A stretch of 38,578 bases of DNA. Origin: Acidimicrobiia bacterium (lineage in GTDB: Bacteria > Actinomycetota > Acidimicrobiia > IMCC26256 > DASPTH01). Below, one piece after another: positions 24,346-34,788 of this stretch (position 1 is the first letter of the stretch; each line of letters opens with the position of its first letter). The notes under the pieces were generated by a model that did not search any database, had not been told where the DNA came from, and worked only from the letters and a program-made list of their open reading frames with translations. The stretch is from NCBI GenBank assembly GCA_040880805.1, contig JBBDHW010000053.1, forward strand, positions 20,151-58,728, written 5' to 3'. A program made the position numbers and the translations under genes.

Positions 24346-24899
24346 TGGCTGCGCAGCCGGAACAGGTGGAACCCGTCGTGCATGTCCAGGCGATGCGGCG
24401 CCGGCACGTGCGGTCGGTCCTGAAGATCGAACAGGAGGTGTACCCGCGGCCGTGGAGCGCGTCGCTGTTCCTCTCGGAGCTCGCGCTGCGGTCCACTCGC
24501 GCCTACTTCGTCGCGCGGATCGGTCGCGAGCTGGTGGGGTATGCGGGGCTGATGATGACCGTCGACGACGGTCACGTCACCACGATCGCCGTCGATCCAA
24601 AGTGGCACCGCAACAAGGTCGGTACCCGTTTGCTGCTGGTGCTCGCGCGTGAGGCGATCGCACGCGGCTCGACGAGCCTCACGCTCGAGGTGCGGATGAC
24701 GAACCGCGGCGCGCAGGAGCTCTACCGGCGTTTTGGATTCGGACCGGTTGGCGTGCGCAAGAACTACTACCAGGAGGTCAACGAGGACGCGCTCGTGATG
24801 TGGGCGCACGAAGTCGATCGCCCCGAGTACTCCGAGTTACTCGACTCGATCGAGCGCGGACTTCCTGGTGACACGCTTCTGGAGGATCGGCGCGCCTGA
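24345..24899 (+). CDS. rimI: Ribosomal-protein-alanine N-acetyltransferase RimI-like
   Basis: GNAT-fold acetyltransferase, by family the enzyme that acetylates the N-terminal alanine of S18. The 184-residue product shows MRRRHVRSVLKIEQEVYPRP, FVARIGRELVGYAGLMM, the acetyl-CoA loop WHRNKVGTRLLLVLAREAI (RxxGx-type) and LEVRMTNRGAQELYRRFGF. The C-terminal 25 residues extend past the usual GNAT end. In the tsa block, RimI may act on other N-termini. Its stop overlaps the tsaD ATG. Confidence 0.92.
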   Translation: MAAQPEQVEPVVHVQAMRRRHVRSVLKIEQEVYPRPWSASLFLSELALRSTRAYFVARIGRELVGYAGLMMTVDDGHVTTIAVDPKWHRNKVGTRLLLVLAREAIARGSTSLTLEVRMTNRGAQELYRRFGFGPVGVRKNYYQEVNEDALVMWAHEVDRPEYSELLDSIERGLPGDTLLEDRRA

Positions 24900-25906
24900 T
24901 GCGCATCCTGGGAATCGAGACATCGTGCGACGAAACGGCCGCGGCGGTAGTCGTTGACGGCCGCGCCGTGTGCTCGTCGGTCGTGTCGAGCCAGGTCGAC
25001 CTCCACGCGCGCTTCGGTGGTGTCGTCCCCGAGATCGCGAGTCGCGCGCACGTCGAGCTCATCACGGAGGTGATCGAGGAGGCGCTCGTCGAGTCGGGGA
25101 TGGAGCTGCGCGCGCTCGACGCGGTCGCCGCGTGCCACGGGCCGGGGCTCGCCGGCGCGTTGCTCGTCGGCGTGAGCGCGGCGAAGGCACTCGCGCTCAC
25201 CGCTGATCTTCCCTACGTCGGTGTCAATCACCTCGAGGCGCACCTGTACGCGGCGTGGCTGGAGGAACCCACCCTGGAGCCGCCGCTCGTGGTGCTGATC
25301 GTGTCCGGCGGCCACACGATGATCGTGGTCATGGAGGATCACGGCCGCTACCGCGTCGCGGGCCAAACCGTCGACGACGCCGCGGGCGAGGCGTTCGACA
25401 AGGTCGCCCGGTTCCTCGGGCTCGGCTATCCCGGCGGACCCGCGATCGACCGGCTCGCCGCTACCGGCGATCCGGCCGCGATCCGCTTCCCGCGCGCGAT
25501 GCCGGGCGAGCTCGACCTGTCGTTCGCGGGTCTCAAGACCGCGGTGGTCAACCACGTGCGCCGAATCGCCGACTCCGTGCCCGAACGGAGAGTCGGTGAC
25601 CGCGTCGCCGACATCGCCGCGTCGTTCCAAGAAGCTGTGATCGACCAGCTCGTCGACAAGCTGTTCGCCGTCGCCGACGAGGCGGGCGTGGGCACGGTGG
25701 TGATCGGCGGTGGGGTGGCGGCGAACTCGCGTCTGCGCGCGCGCGTCGCCGAAATGGCGGCGGGCACCGGTCGCCGAGCATTCCTGCCACCACTCGAGCT
25801 CTGCACGGACAACGGGGCGATGATCGCGGCCACGGCGTGGTGGCGGCTCCTGGCCGACGGCCCCACCCCGCTCAACGCCGGCATCGACCCGAATCTTCGG
25901 CTCTGA
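24899..25906 (+). CDS. tsaD: tRNA threonylcarbamoyltransferase TsaD
   Basis: Catalytic subunit that transfers threonylcarbamoyl from TC-AMP to adenosine 37 of tRNA. The 335-residue product has the ASKHA nucleotide-binding start ILGIETSCDETAAAVV and the metal ligands H111 and H115 in NHLEAHLYA. It also has VLIVSGGHTMIV, VDDAAGEAFDKVARFLGLGY, GGGVAANSRLR and LCTDNGAMIAATAW with the distal metal Asp. The ATG overlaps the rimI stop. It is the last gene of the block, followed by the CIRCE-controlled groES. Confidence 0.97.
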   Translation: MRILGIETSCDETAAAVVVDGRAVCSSVVSSQVDLHARFGGVVPEIASRAHVELITEVIEEALVESGMELRALDAVAACHGPGLAGALLVGVSAAKALALTADLPYVGVNHLEAHLYAAWLEEPTLEPPLVVLIVSGGHTMIVVMEDHGRYRVAGQTVDDAAGEAFDKVARFLGLGYPGGPAIDRLAATGDPAAIRFPRAMPGELDLSFAGLKTAVVNHVRRIADSVPERRVGDRVADIAASFQEAVIDQLVDKLFAVADEAGVGTVVIGGGVAANSRLRARVAEMAAGTGRRAFLPPLELCTDNGAMIAATAWWRLLADGPTPLNAGIDPNLRL

Positions 25907-25919
25907 GCCGAGCCCGCGT

Positions 25920-25949
25920 TTGCTCGATCCCGAGGGTGGCTGGTACCGT
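25920..25949 (+). promoter_or_regulatory. Candidate groES promoter
   Basis: TTGCTC (25920-25925) and TACCGT (25944-25949) lie 18 bases apart just before the CIRCE operator. Transcription would start inside CIRCE, which is the usual way HrcA blocks heat-shock genes. The -10 match is only moderate. Confidence 0.4.
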
Positions 25950-25952
25950 GAC

Positions 25953-25979
25953 TTAGCACTCGCATAGCCCGAGTGCTAA
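25953..25979. promoter_or_regulatory. CIRCE operator (HrcA binding site)
   Basis: TTAGCACTC (25953-25961), nine bases, then GAGTGCTAA (25971-25979) is an exact match to the CIRCE consensus TTAGCACTC-N9-GAGTGCTAA. HrcA represses groE and dnaK operons through this element and releases it on heat shock. It lies 75 bp upstream of the groES ATG, leaving a long leader. Confidence 0.97.
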
Positions 25980-26000
25980 CGAGATCGCATCCCAACCCCG

Positions 26001-26038
26001 CCAGAACCAGCCGGCCAGAACCAGCCGGCCAGAAACAG
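26001..26038 (+). repeat. 14-bp tandem repeat in groES leader
   Basis: CCAGAACCAGCCGG occurs twice without gap (26001-26014 and 26015-26028), followed by a partial third copy CCAGAAACAG (26029-26038). It fills the untranslated leader between CIRCE and the ribosome-binding site GAAGGG of groES. It may be a slippage product or could influence mRNA structure. No known element recognised. Confidence 0.85.
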
Positions 26039-26054
26039 TAGAAGGGTCACGCGC

Positions 26055-26360
26055 ATGAACCTGCAACCGCTCGAGGACCGGATCGTCGTCCGCCCCGGTG
26101 AGGCTGAGGAGATGACCGTGAGCGGCCTCGTCATCCCCGATACCGCCAAGGAGAAGCCCCAGCAGGGCGAGGTCCTGGCCGTGGGCCCGGGCCGTCGCTC
26201 CGACCAGACCGGCGACCTCATCCCCGTCGACGTCGCCAAAGGTGACGTGGTCCTCTACTCGAAGTACGGCGGCACCGAGATCACCGTCGACGGCGAAGAC
26301 CTCCTCGTGCTGTCGAGCCGCGACGTGCTCGCCAGGATCGCGCCCGGGAAGAAGAAGTAG
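26055..26360 (+). CDS. groES: Co-chaperonin GroES
   Basis: Ten-kilodalton lid of the GroEL chaperonin. The 101-residue product has [20 protein letters not shown], the mobile loop [20 protein letters not shown] and the [13 protein letters not shown] strand, and ends [10 protein letters not shown]. The ATG at 26055 follows GAAGGG. It is under a perfect CIRCE site, so HrcA-regulated heat induction is expected. In most actinobacteria a groEL follows directly; here a Nudix gene follows instead, so the GroEL partner must be encoded elsewhere. Confidence 0.97.
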   Translation: MNLQPLEDRIVVRPGEAEEMTVSGLVIPDTAKEKPQQGEVLAVGPGRRSDQTGDLIPVDVAKGDVVLYSKYGGTEITVDGEDLLVLSSRDVLARIAPGKKK

Positions 26361-26373
26361 CCAGGGGAGGCCG

Positions 26374-26409
26374 CCAGCGCATCCCGCGCCCGCCTGCGGC
26401 GCGCGCTGG
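26374..26409 (+). terminator. Possible terminator hairpin after groES
   Basis: CCAGCGC (26374-26380) and GCGCTGG (26403-26409) can pair around a GC-rich loop with further internal pairing. No T tract follows. The position 14 bases past the groES stop supports a role in ending or trimming the groES transcript, but the evidence is weak. Confidence 0.3.
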
Positions 26410-26458
26410 GGGCCCGTCGCCCTGGGCCCAGGTTCCGTCAGGCCAGCGGGTCCTGTCG

Positions 26459-27040
26459 TTGCACGACGTCCGAGCCCGCTGCGCCGACCTTCCTCCTCCG
26501 CTGCCCGGGCCCGCGCTCGAACCGGATACGCGCGAGGCCGCCGTCCTGCTCCCGCTCTTCGAGCAGCAGGGCGAGACGCGTCTCGTCCTCACGCGGCGTC
26601 CCGACACCATGCCCAACCACCAGGGCGAGATCGCGTTCCCGGGCGGCAAGATCGACCCGCACCTCGACGCCACGCCGCGTGACGCCGCGCTGCGCGAGGC
26701 CGAGGAAGAGATCGGCCTTCCCCGCGACTCCGTCGACGTGATCGGCGAGCTCGACACGATGCACGCGGTCTCGGGCCCTTTCCTGATCGCTCCGTTCGTG
26801 GGGCTGATCGGTGTGCCGCCGACGCTCGTCCCCGATCCCCGCGAGGTCGAGCGCGTCTTCCACGTCTCGCTCTCGACCCTGCTGAGCGACGAGGTCCACA
26901 GTCAGGAGCGATGGGACCTTGTCGGTGCCGAGCGCACGATGCACTTCTTCGAGCTCGAGGACGAGACCATTTGGGGTGTCACTGCGCGCATCCTGGCCGG
27001 GTTCCTCGCGCACCTCGTGGGCACACCGATCTTCGAGTGA
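26459..27040 (+). CDS. Nudix hydrolase, CoA-pyrophosphatase-like
   Basis: A 193-residue Nudix protein. The Nudix box begins GGK at residues 62-64 and continues to R79-E-A-E-E-E-I-G with the metal-binding glutamates. The upstream motif LTRRPDTMPNHQGEIAFPGG matches the NuCoA signature of enzymes that cut CoA or its esters to phosphopantetheine and 3',5'-ADP. The start is uncertain: a TTG at 26459 is given because no ATG or GTG precedes the conserved region closely, and its ribosome-binding site is poor. Other Nudix substrates are possible. Confidence 0.85.
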   Translation: MHDVRARCADLPPPLPGPALEPDTREAAVLLPLFEQQGETRLVLTRRPDTMPNHQGEIAFPGGKIDPHLDATPRDAALREAEEEIGLPRDSVDVIGELDTMHAVSGPFLIAPFVGLIGVPPTLVPDPREVERVFHVSLSTLLSDEVHSQERWDLVGAERTMHFFELEDETIWGVTARILAGFLAHLVGTPIFE

Positions 27041-27083
27041 TGCCGGCCGGTTCGGCGAGCGCTGGCAAGGGACTGCGGGCCTC

Positions 27084-27104
27084 GAGCGGTAAGCTCTTTT
27101 CTTT
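27084..27104 (+). terminator. Short hairpin with T-rich tail before guaB3
   Basis: GAGC (27084-27087) and GCTC (27093-27096) flank GGTAA and are followed by TTTTCTTT. This is the only T-rich run in the region. It could be a weak terminator for the Nudix gene. Alternatively TAAGCT (27090-27095) could be a -10 element for guaB3, although no good -35 is visible. The two readings cannot be separated by sequence alone. Confidence 0.25.
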
Positions 27105-27117
27105 GCGGAGGTGATAG

Positions 27118-28278
27118 GTGGAAGTCGAGATCGGTATCGGCAAGTCCGGTCGGCGGGCCTATGGCCTCGACGACATCGCGATCGTCCCCAGCCGGCGAAC
27201 GCGCGATCCCGGTGACGTCGACATTTCGTGGGAGCTCGACGCGTTCCGTTTCGAGTTGCCGGTCATCGCAGCCGCAATGGACGGCGTGGTGTCACCACGG
27301 GTCGCGATCGACGTCGGCGAGCTCGGTGGGCTCGCGTGCCTCAACCTCGAAGGCCTGTGGACGCGATACGAAGATCCGGAACCGCTCTTCGAGGAGATCG
27401 CCGAGCTGTCGGCCGAGAAGGCCACACGCCGCATGCAGGAGATCTATTCCGAGCCGATGAAGGCCGAGCTCATCGGTCAGCGAATCCGTGAGGTAAAGCT
27501 TGCAGGCGTCGTCGCGTGCGCGTCACTCACGCCGCAGCGCGTCGAGCGTTACGCCAAGCATGTGCTCGACGCCGAGCTCGACATCCTCGTGATCCAGGGC
27601 ACGGTCGTTTCTGCGGAGCACGTGTCGAAGACTGCCGAGCCCTTGAACCTGAAGAAGTTCATCCGTGAGTTCGAGATCCCCGTCTTGGTGGGCGGCTGCG
27701 CGTCGTACTCCACCGCGCTGCACCTCATGCGCACGGGCGCGGTCGGTGTGCTCGTGGGTGTCGGCCCCGGTCACGCGTGCACCACGCGCGGCGTGCTCGG
27801 CATCGGCGTGCCGCAGGCCACCGCGATCGCCGATGCCGCGGGTGCGCGGATCCGCCATCTCGACGAGACCGGTGTGTACGTGCATGTCATCGCCGACGGC
27901 GGCATGCGCACCGGCGGCGACATCGCCAAGGCCATCGCGTGCGGAGCCGACTCCGTGATGATCGGCTCGCCGTTGGCGGCTGCCTACGAAGCCCCGGGCC
28001 GCGGTTACCACTGGGGCATGGCCACGTTCCATGCCGACCTGCCTCGTGGCGCGCGCGTGAACGCGGGCCGCCGCGCGACGCTCGCGGAGATCCTCACCGG
28101 CCCCGCGCACGACAACGACGGCACGCTGAATCTCTTCGGCGCACTCCGCACGTCGATGGCCACCACGGGCTACGAGACGCTCAAGGAGTTCCAGAAGGCC
28201 GAAGTGATGGTTGCGCCCTCGCTCCAGACCGAAGGTAAGGCGCTCCAGCGCGCGCAGGGCGTCGGCATGGGCCGGTGA
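27118..28278 (+). CDS. guaB3: GuaB3-type IMP dehydrogenase-related protein
   Basis: A 386-residue TIM-barrel protein of the IMPDH/GMP reductase family without the CBS domains of true GuaB. The catalytic cysteine is C221 in [15 protein letters not shown], where IMPDH has [27 protein letters not shown] at the N-terminus, [20 protein letters not shown] and [16 protein letters not shown] are typical of the GuaB3 branch. GuaB3 of cyanobacteria has been reported to act as a GMP reductase, so this protein may recycle GMP to IMP rather than make XMP. GTG at 27118 with GCGGAGG upstream. It precedes guaA, so both work at the guanylate branch point. Confidence 0.92.
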   Translation: MEVEIGIGKSGRRAYGLDDIAIVPSRRTRDPGDVDISWELDAFRFELPVIAAAMDGVVSPRVAIDVGELGGLACLNLEGLWTRYEDPEPLFEEIAELSAEKATRRMQEIYSEPMKAELIGQRIREVKLAGVVACASLTPQRVERYAKHVLDAELDILVIQGTVVSAEHVSKTAEPLNLKKFIREFEIPVLVGGCASYSTALHLMRTGAVGVLVGVGPGHACTTRGVLGIGVPQATAIADAAGARIRHLDETGVYVHVIADGGMRTGGDIAKAIACGADSVMIGSPLAAAYEAPGRGYHWGMATFHADLPRGARVNAGRRATLAEILTGPAHDNDGTLNLFGALRTSMATTGYETLKEFQKAEVMVAPSLQTEGKALQRAQGVGMGR

Positions 28279-28290
28279 CCCATGGTGTCG

Positions 28291-28333
28291 GGAGCGAGCG
28301 TGAGCGGATCGGGTATCCCGATCCGTAGCGAGT
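28291..28333. repeat. Palindromic GAGCG-type element upstream of guaA
   Basis: GGAGCGAGCGTGAGCG (28291-28306) overlaps a perfect 9-bp inverted repeat, CGGATCGGG (28305-28313) and CCCGATCCG (28317-28325), with loop TAT, followed by TAGCGAG. It resembles the contig-start palindrome at 1-21 and the spacer at 846-861. It lies 9-51 bases before the guaA ATG and would fold in the guaB3-guaA transcript. Probably a member of a dispersed intergenic repeat family rather than a gene-specific riboswitch. Confidence 0.65.
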
Positions 28334-28341
28334 AACCCATC

Positions 28342-29901
<1,560 letters not shown>

Positions 29902-29905
29902 ACAC

Positions 29906-30934
29906 ATGAGCCTCAACGAGCTGAACGCAACGGCGCGTGCGCTCGTCGCACCCGGTAAGGGCATCCTCGCTGCCGACGAGAGCGGCGGCACCATCAAGAA
30001 GCGCTTCGACTCGATCGGCGTGGAGTCCACCGAGACGAACCGACGCGACTACCGCGAGATGCTGTTCACCACGCAAGGCGCAGGCGACTACATCAGCGGT
30101 GTGATCCTCTACGACGAGACGATCCGGCAGTCCGCCGGCGACGGCACCCCGCTCGTGAAGCTGCTGCAGGACCAGGGCATCATCCCCGGCATCAAGGTCG
30201 ACGCCGGCGCGAAGCCGCTCGCGTTCTCCGAGGGCGAGACCGTCACCGAGGGCCTCGACGGGTTGCGCGAGCGCCTCGCCGAGTACCGGGAGCTCGGTGC
30301 CCGCTTCGCCAAGTGGCGCGCGACGTATTCGGTGAGCAACGGTGACGGCCACCCGAGCGACTACTGCGTGGACGTGAACGCGCACGCGCTCGCGCGCTAC
30401 GCCGCGCTCTGTCAGGAGGCGAGCATCGTGCCGATCGTGGAGCCCGAGGTCTACATGGAGGGCGATCACACGATCCACGAGTCGTTCCTCGCAACCGAGC
30501 GCGCCCAGGCCGCGATGTTCCACGCGTTGTTGCACCAGAACGTGGAGTTCGAGGGGATCCTCCTCAAGCCGAACATGGTGCTTCCGGGGTACGACTGCAC
30601 GAAGCAGGTGTCCGACGAGGAGATCGCCGAAGCCACGATCCGCTGCTTCCACGTCACCGTGCCGGCTGCGGTTCCCGGCGTCGTTTTCCTCTCGGGTGGG
30701 CAGTCCGACGAGCAGGCCACCGCACGCCTGAACGCGATGAACAAGCTCGGTCCGCACCCGTGGCAGCTCAGCTTCTCCTATGGGCGCGCGCTGCAGGCCC
30801 CGGCGTTGAAGGCATGGAAGGGCGCCGCCGCGAACGTCGACGCCGGTCGCGCCGCGCTCCTTCACCGCGCCCGGATGAACAGCCTGGCGCGGTCGGGCAG
30901 CTACTCGCCCGACATGGAGAAATCGGCCGCGTAG
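29906..30934 (+). CDS. Class I fructose-1,6-bisphosphate aldolase
   Basis: Schiff-base aldolase interconverting fructose-1,6-bisphosphate with dihydroxyacetone phosphate and glyceraldehyde-3-phosphate. The 342-residue product is of the animal/plant type: [29 protein letters not shown] and the Schiff-base lysine K221 in [15 protein letters not shown], plus [18 protein letters not shown] and [18 protein letters not shown]. The mobile C-terminus ends MEKSAA without the terminal Tyr of vertebrate enzymes. Most actinobacteria use a metal-dependent class II enzyme, so this may replace or supplement it. ATG at 29906, a few bases after guaA. Confidence 0.95.
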   Translation: MSLNELNATARALVAPGKGILAADESGGTIKKRFDSIGVESTETNRRDYREMLFTTQGAGDYISGVILYDETIRQSAGDGTPLVKLLQDQGIIPGIKVDAGAKPLAFSEGETVTEGLDGLRERLAEYRELGARFAKWRATYSVSNGDGHPSDYCVDVNAHALARYAALCQEASIVPIVEPEVYMEGDHTIHESFLATERAQAAMFHALLHQNVEFEGILLKPNMVLPGYDCTKQVSDEEIAEATIRCFHVTVPAAVPGVVFLSGGQSDEQATARLNAMNKLGPHPWQLSFSYGRALQAPALKAWKGAAANVDAGRAALLHRARMNSLARSGSYSPDMEKSAA

Positions 30935-30938
30935 CCCG

Positions 30939-31382
30939 ATGCGCGCGCTCGTGCAGCGCGTCACCGAAGCGCGCGTCCGGATCGATGGGGCCGTCGTCGG
31001 CGAGATCGGCATCGGGCTGTGCGTGCTCGTCGGTGTCACGCACGGCGACGACGAGGCAGTCGCGCGCAAGCTCGCCGACAAGGTGTGGAACCTCCGCGTG
31101 TTTCCCGACGACGCGGGCACCATGAACGTCCCGGTCGCGGATGCGGGCGGCCAGGTGCTCGTCGTGAGTCAGTTCACGCTCTACGGGAACACCGAACGGG
31201 GCCGCCGACCGTCGTGGATCGAGGCCGCCCGACCGGAGCAGGCCGAACCGCTCGTGCGCGCGTTCGCCGACGCGCTGCGTGATCTGGGCGCGACCGTAGC
31301 GACCGGTGAGTTCGGTGCCGACATGCAAGTGGAGCTGGTCAACGACGGCCCGGTGACCCTGCTGCTCGAAGTCAACCGCTGA
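30939..31382 (+). CDS. dtd: D-aminoacyl-tRNA deacylase
   Basis: Hydrolyses D-amino acids (and Gly-tRNA(Ala)) mischarged on tRNA. The 147-residue product begins [20 protein letters not shown] and carries both DTD motifs, [17 protein letters not shown] and [12 protein letters not shown], whose cross-subunit Gly-cisPro dipeptide (GP) excludes L-amino acids. The ATG is four bases after the aldolase stop, suggesting co-transcription. The 3' end overlaps the convergent cyclase-STAND gene by 11 bases. Confidence 0.96.
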   Translation: MRALVQRVTEARVRIDGAVVGEIGIGLCVLVGVTHGDDEAVARKLADKVWNLRVFPDDAGTMNVPVADAGGQVLVVSQFTLYGNTERGRRPSWIEAARPEQAEPLVRAFADALRDLGATVATGEFGADMQVELVNDGPVTLLLEVNR

Positions 31383-34083
31383 GTGCTTCGTCGACCAGCG
31401 CGCGGGCGAGGTCGGCTGCTTCCGGTTCGGTCATCAGAGCACCCTGTTCACGATCGCGGGCAACGGCTTCGGGATCGACATGCGCGTCGATGGCCTCGAC
31501 GGCGCGGGCACGAGTCACGACGAGAGGCCCCCACTGGACGAGCCCCGGGGTGAGCACGTCGACTGCACCGTGGAGGATTGCCGCGCCGTCAGGAGACTCG
31601 GGCGCAACGGATGCGGCCACGTTTTCGAGGACGCCACCGAGTATGAGTGTGCTCGAAGGAGTCCGGTCGAGGATGCGAGCGGCAGCGCGAAGGGTGACGG
31701 CGCGCTCGGCGAGGCGCGCGCCGACCATTGCGATGGTGCTCAGAGCCGCTTCTTCCGCAAACGCCGGCCCGAGCGCGTCGTGCCATTGCATCGCCTCGAC
31801 AAGATTTGCACGAGCAGTCTCGGCGTCGGAGTCGACGAGCGTCTGGGCGAGGAACGCCAGGTTCGACGCGATCGAGGCCGGCGCTCCCGTACGTCGGCTG
31901 AGCGCGAGTGCCTCGCGCGCATTGGCAATGCCCGTGCCCGTGCCGGGGTCTCCCGCGGACGCTCGGAACATGACGAGCGACCCGGCCATTCCCGCTTGTT
32001 CGTAGTCGTAGCCGTTGCGGCGAGCCCACGCAACGATGTGTTCCGTACACTCGACCGCTCGCGCGAGGTCGCCCGCCCCCAGCGCGATCCATTCCTCCGC
32101 GGCCCATACGTCGTAGAGATCGTCGTCATCGGGGCCGTCTGCTGCCGCCCGAGCCTCGTCGCAGAGCTGCTCGGCTCGGCCGCGGTCACCTCGAAACGCG
32201 GCCAGGAGTGCGGCGTGCGCGAGCACGAGAGTGAGGCGATCGAGGTCCGTCGCTCGCACGAGCTCGAGCACCGCATCGGCGGAGTCCAACATCGCCCGCC
32301 CGACCGTGAACGTGCCAAGCGGGCTCCGCGTTCCGGTTGCCAAGAGCTCGACGGCCGTCGGCGTGTCCTCGCGGGCGATGGCCCAGCTCACCGCGGTGCG
32401 GAGATTCTCGGCATCGCGGTCGACGCGCGCGAACCACTCGGCCTGCTCGGGCCCTTGAGAGCCTGCGAGCGCGACCGAAAGCCACTCGGCGAAATGTCGG
32501 GAGTGCCGGTCTCGTGTCGCGTCACGATCTTGTGGTTCGAGGCACTCTTCGGCGTACTGGCGGATCGTCTCCAGCAGCCGGTAGTACGTGTCCCCCGCGC
32601 TGTCGGTGTCGGCGACGACGAGCGAACGCATGACGAGCCCGGACACCAGGTCGAGAACGTCATCGGGCCCGATCGCCTCACCTGCGCAGGTCGCCTCCGC
32701 GGCTTCGAGTGTGCAGCCGCCCGCGAACACCGAGAGGCGCGCCAGCATCAGCTGCTCCTCCGACGCGAGCAGGTCGTAGGACCAGTCGATCGCGGCGCGG
32801 AGGGTCGCGTGGCGTTCGATGGCACCGCGTTCGCCCCCCGCGAGGATCCGGAACCGTTGGTCGAGGCGCTGGGCGAGCTGGGCCGGGCTCAGCGCCGCGA
32901 CGCGTGCCGCGGCGAGCTCGATCGCGAGCGGGATGCCGTCGAGCCGGCGGCACACCTCGGCGATGGCAGGCGCGTTCGCGTCGGTGACCTCGAAGTCTGC
33001 CTTCACTGCGACCGCGCGCTCGACGAAGAGCTGTTCCGATTCGCTCTCGGCCAACGAACGCACCGCGACGAGGCGTTCGCCGCTGATGCCGAGACCCTCT
33101 CGGCTCGTTGCCAACACGACGAGCTGCAGGCAGGCATGTTCGAGCGTGCGGACGAGCTCGGCTGCGGGGGCGAGGAGGTGCTCGCAGTTGTCGAGCACGA
33201 CGAGGAGTTGCTTCGGGCGGACGAACTCGATGAGGGTGTCGAGCACGGGGATTCCCGGCCGAGTCGGCGCGCCGAGCGCCGCCGCGACAGCATCCGCGAC
33301 GACGCCCGGGTCGCGGACGCTCGCTAACTCGACCAGCCTCGCGCCCTCGCGGAACCGCGCCTGCAGTTCGCTCGCGACCTGCAACGCGAGGCGCGTCTTG
33401 CCGACTCCACCGACACCGGTGAGGGTCACCACGCGCGCCGCATCGAGGAGTCCGACGATCTCGCGCACGTCCCGTTCGCGTCCGACGAAGGAGCTGACTT
33501 GCGCGGGCAGGTTTTCCGGGAACGCGTCGAGGGTCAGGAGTGCCGGAAACTCGCTCGGAAGACCCACCGCCACGAGCTGAAAGATCGCGATCGGCGTTGC
33601 GACGTCGCGCAACCGGTGTTCGCCCAGCGGAACGAGATCGACTCCGTCGGCGAGGTCGTTGCCCACGACGGCCGCGGTGGCGTCGGAAACGACGATCTGG
33701 CCGCCGTGACCGACGCCCATCAAACGGGCTGCACGGTTGGTGGACGATCCGTAGTAGTCGCCGGCACGTTGTTGAGCTTCGCCCGTGTGCACGCCCATCC
33801 GGACCCGCAACCTGGTGAGCTCGGGCCACGGTTCCTGCTCGATCGTGACCTGGGCGGCGAGCGCGGCCCCGATCGCGTCGTGCGCACTCGCGAACACCGC
33901 GTGGAAGCCGTCACCGGTGGTCTTGACCACATGCCCGTTCTGCGACTCGATCGCCGACCGAACGATCTCGTCGTGGCGCGTGAGCGCGCCGTGCATCGCA
34001 TCGGGATTGTCTTCCCACAGACGCGTCGATCCCTCGAGGTCGGTGAACAGGAACGTCACCGTCCCGCTCGGCAGTTCGGTCAA
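31372..34083 (-). CDS. Class III nucleotidyl cyclase-STAND ATPase regulator
   Basis: A 903-residue multidomain signalling protein. Residues 5-165 are a class III cyclase domain with both metal aspartates, D15 ([10 protein letters not shown]) and D58 ([12 protein letters not shown]), Lys54 and the transition-state pair N116/R120 (STNRAARL), so it may be active. A STAND/NB-ARC ATPase follows (from about 205): P-loop [13 protein letters not shown], Walker [13 protein letters not shown] and [16 protein letters not shown]. The rest (about 520-880) is alpha-helical and TPR-like. There is no LuxR-type DNA-binding domain. Such proteins are abundant in Acidimicrobiia and Mycobacteria and their inputs are mostly unknown. 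ATG at 34083. Not obviously linked to its neighbours. Confidence 0.9.
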   Translation of the reverse strand: MTELPSGTVTFLFTDLEGSTRLWEDNPDAMHGALTRHDEIVRSAIESQNGHVVKTTGDGFHAVFASAHDAIGAALAAQVTIEQEPWPELTRLRVRMGVHTGEAQQRAGDYYGSSTNRAARLMGVGHGGQIVVSDATAAVVGNDLADGVDLVPLGEHRLRDVATPIAIFQLVAVGLPSEFPALLTLDAFPENLPAQVSSFVGRERDVREIVGLLDAARVVTLTGVGGVGKTRLALQVASELQARFREGARLVELASVRDPGVVADAVAAALGAPTRPGIPVLDTLIEFVRPKQLLVVLDNCEHLLAPAAELVRTLEHACLQLVVLATSREGLGISGERLVAVRSLAESESEQLFVERAVAVKADFEVTDANAPAIAEVCRRLDGIPLAIELAAARVAALSPAQLAQRLDQRFRILAGGERGAIERHATLRAAIDWSYDLLASEEQLMLARLSVFAGGCTLEAAEATCAGEAIGPDDVLDLVSGLVMRSLVVADTDSAGDTYYRLLETIRQYAEECLEPQDRDATRDRHSRHFAEWLSVALAGSQGPEQAEWFARVDRDAENLRTAVSWAIAREDTPTAVELLATGTRSPLGTFTVGRAMLDSADAVLELVRATDLDRLTLVLAHAALLAAFRGDRGRAEQLCDEARAAADGPDDDDLYDVWAAEEWIALGAGDLARAVECTEHIVAWARRNGYDYEQAGMAGSLVMFRASAGDPGTGTGIANAREALALSRRTGAPASIASNLAFLAQTLVDSDAETARANLVEAMQWHDALGPAFAEEAALSTIAMVGARLAERAVTLRAAARILDRTPSSTLILGGVLENVAASVAPESPDGAAILHGAVDVLTPGLVQWGPLVVTRARAVEAIDAHVDPEAVARDREQGALMTEPEAADLARALVDEALSG

Positions 34084-34153
34084 GATTCCCTCCCGAATGC
34101 TGTGGCGCTCCAGTCAACCAGGGTCCGCGGTGAGGCGAAAGAGGAACCGGCGC

Positions 34154-34531
34154 TCAGAACGCTGACTGCAGTGTTTCGAACATCGGAAAGTGGCGGACGT
34201 TCAGTGTCATCAGCTCCGCACCCAATTCCTCCGCGGTCGCGGCGATCACGTAGTCGACGATGTCGATACCCGCGTGCGAGCTTCGGTACTGGCGGAGCAT
34301 TGACCCGGCGCGCACGGCGATCGCGTCGCTCACCGGCTCGAGGCGCAGGGCGGAGAAGAGGCGAGATACGTCGGCTCGTTCGCCGCTGCGCATCCCGCCC
34401 TCGATCTCGACTCGCGAGAGCACGCTCGCGGCTGCCGTGCAGCTCCCCACGGACTCCCGAAGCAGGTTGGTGGCGCCGGGCACGCCGCGCAGGTGCGCGA
34501 TGAGCACCGTCGAGTCGAAGAGAAGGGTCAC
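34154..34531 (-). CDS. PIN-domain toxin ribonuclease (second VapC)
   Basis: Toxin of the third TA module of the window, 125 residues. PIN residues are D6 (LLFDSTVLIAHLRG), E42 (SRVEIEGG) and D93 (IDIVDYVIAATA). The fourth position is N111 in LMTLNVRHFPMF, a pattern frequent in VapC proteins. The GTG at 34531 overlaps the antitoxin stop by four bases (GTGA), so translation is coupled. A start 19 codons earlier would lie inside the antitoxin gene and is rejected. Confidence 0.9.
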   Translation of the reverse strand: MTLLFDSTVLIAHLRGVPGATNLLRESVGSCTAAASVLSRVEIEGGMRSGERADVSRLFSALRLEPVSDAIAVRAGSMLRQYRSSHAGIDIVDYVIAATAEELGAELMTLNVRHFPMFETLQSAF

Positions 34532-34788
34532 AATCCGAGCTCGGTCAGGCGCTCGGCGGCCGTTGCGCCACGCACGTCCTCCAACCACTCCGGCCAGTCG
34601 GGTGCGTCGTGCAAGAGACCCGCGGTGGCGTCGATCGCGGCGATCCGATCGGCTGCGCCGTCGTCGAAGCCCAACGCGCGATCGAGGATCCTACGCACAA
34701 CCTCTGCTTGGGAGACACCACCGTCCTTCGCGAGGCGGGCGATCTGTCGGCGCTGTTCCTTGCTGAGATAGATCTGTGTACGCTCCAT
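34528..34788 (-). CDS. Ribbon-helix-helix antitoxin (second VapB)
   Basis: An 86-residue antitoxin: MERTQIYLSKEQRRQIARLA is the ribbon strand and helix 1, and VSQAEVVRRILDRALGF is helix 2. The C-terminal DWPEWLEDVRGATAAERL probably occupies the PIN toxin. CATACA repeats at 34786-34791 (overlapping the start codon) and 34799-34804, 13 bp apart, are likely half-sites for autorepression. It is divergent from uvrD across a 63-bp gap. Confidence 0.87.
   Translation of the reverse strand: MERTQIYLSKEQRRQIARLAKDGGVSQAEVVRRILDRALGFDDGAADRIAAIDATAGLLHDAPDWPEWLEDVRGATAAERLTELGL

Noticed and set aside
26001-26038. Possible CRISPR-like array in the groES leader
   Set aside because: The units are directly tandem with no spacers, only 14 bp, and only two and a half copies; no cas genes.
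28291-28333. Guanine/purine riboswitch upstream of guaA
   Set aside because: The purine riboswitch core needs a three-way junction with conserved loops; only a single simple hairpin is present.
31480-33327. 615-codon plus-strand open frame opposite the cyclase-STAND gene
   Set aside because: The minus strand has intact cyclase, P-loop and Walker B motifs; the plus frame has none.
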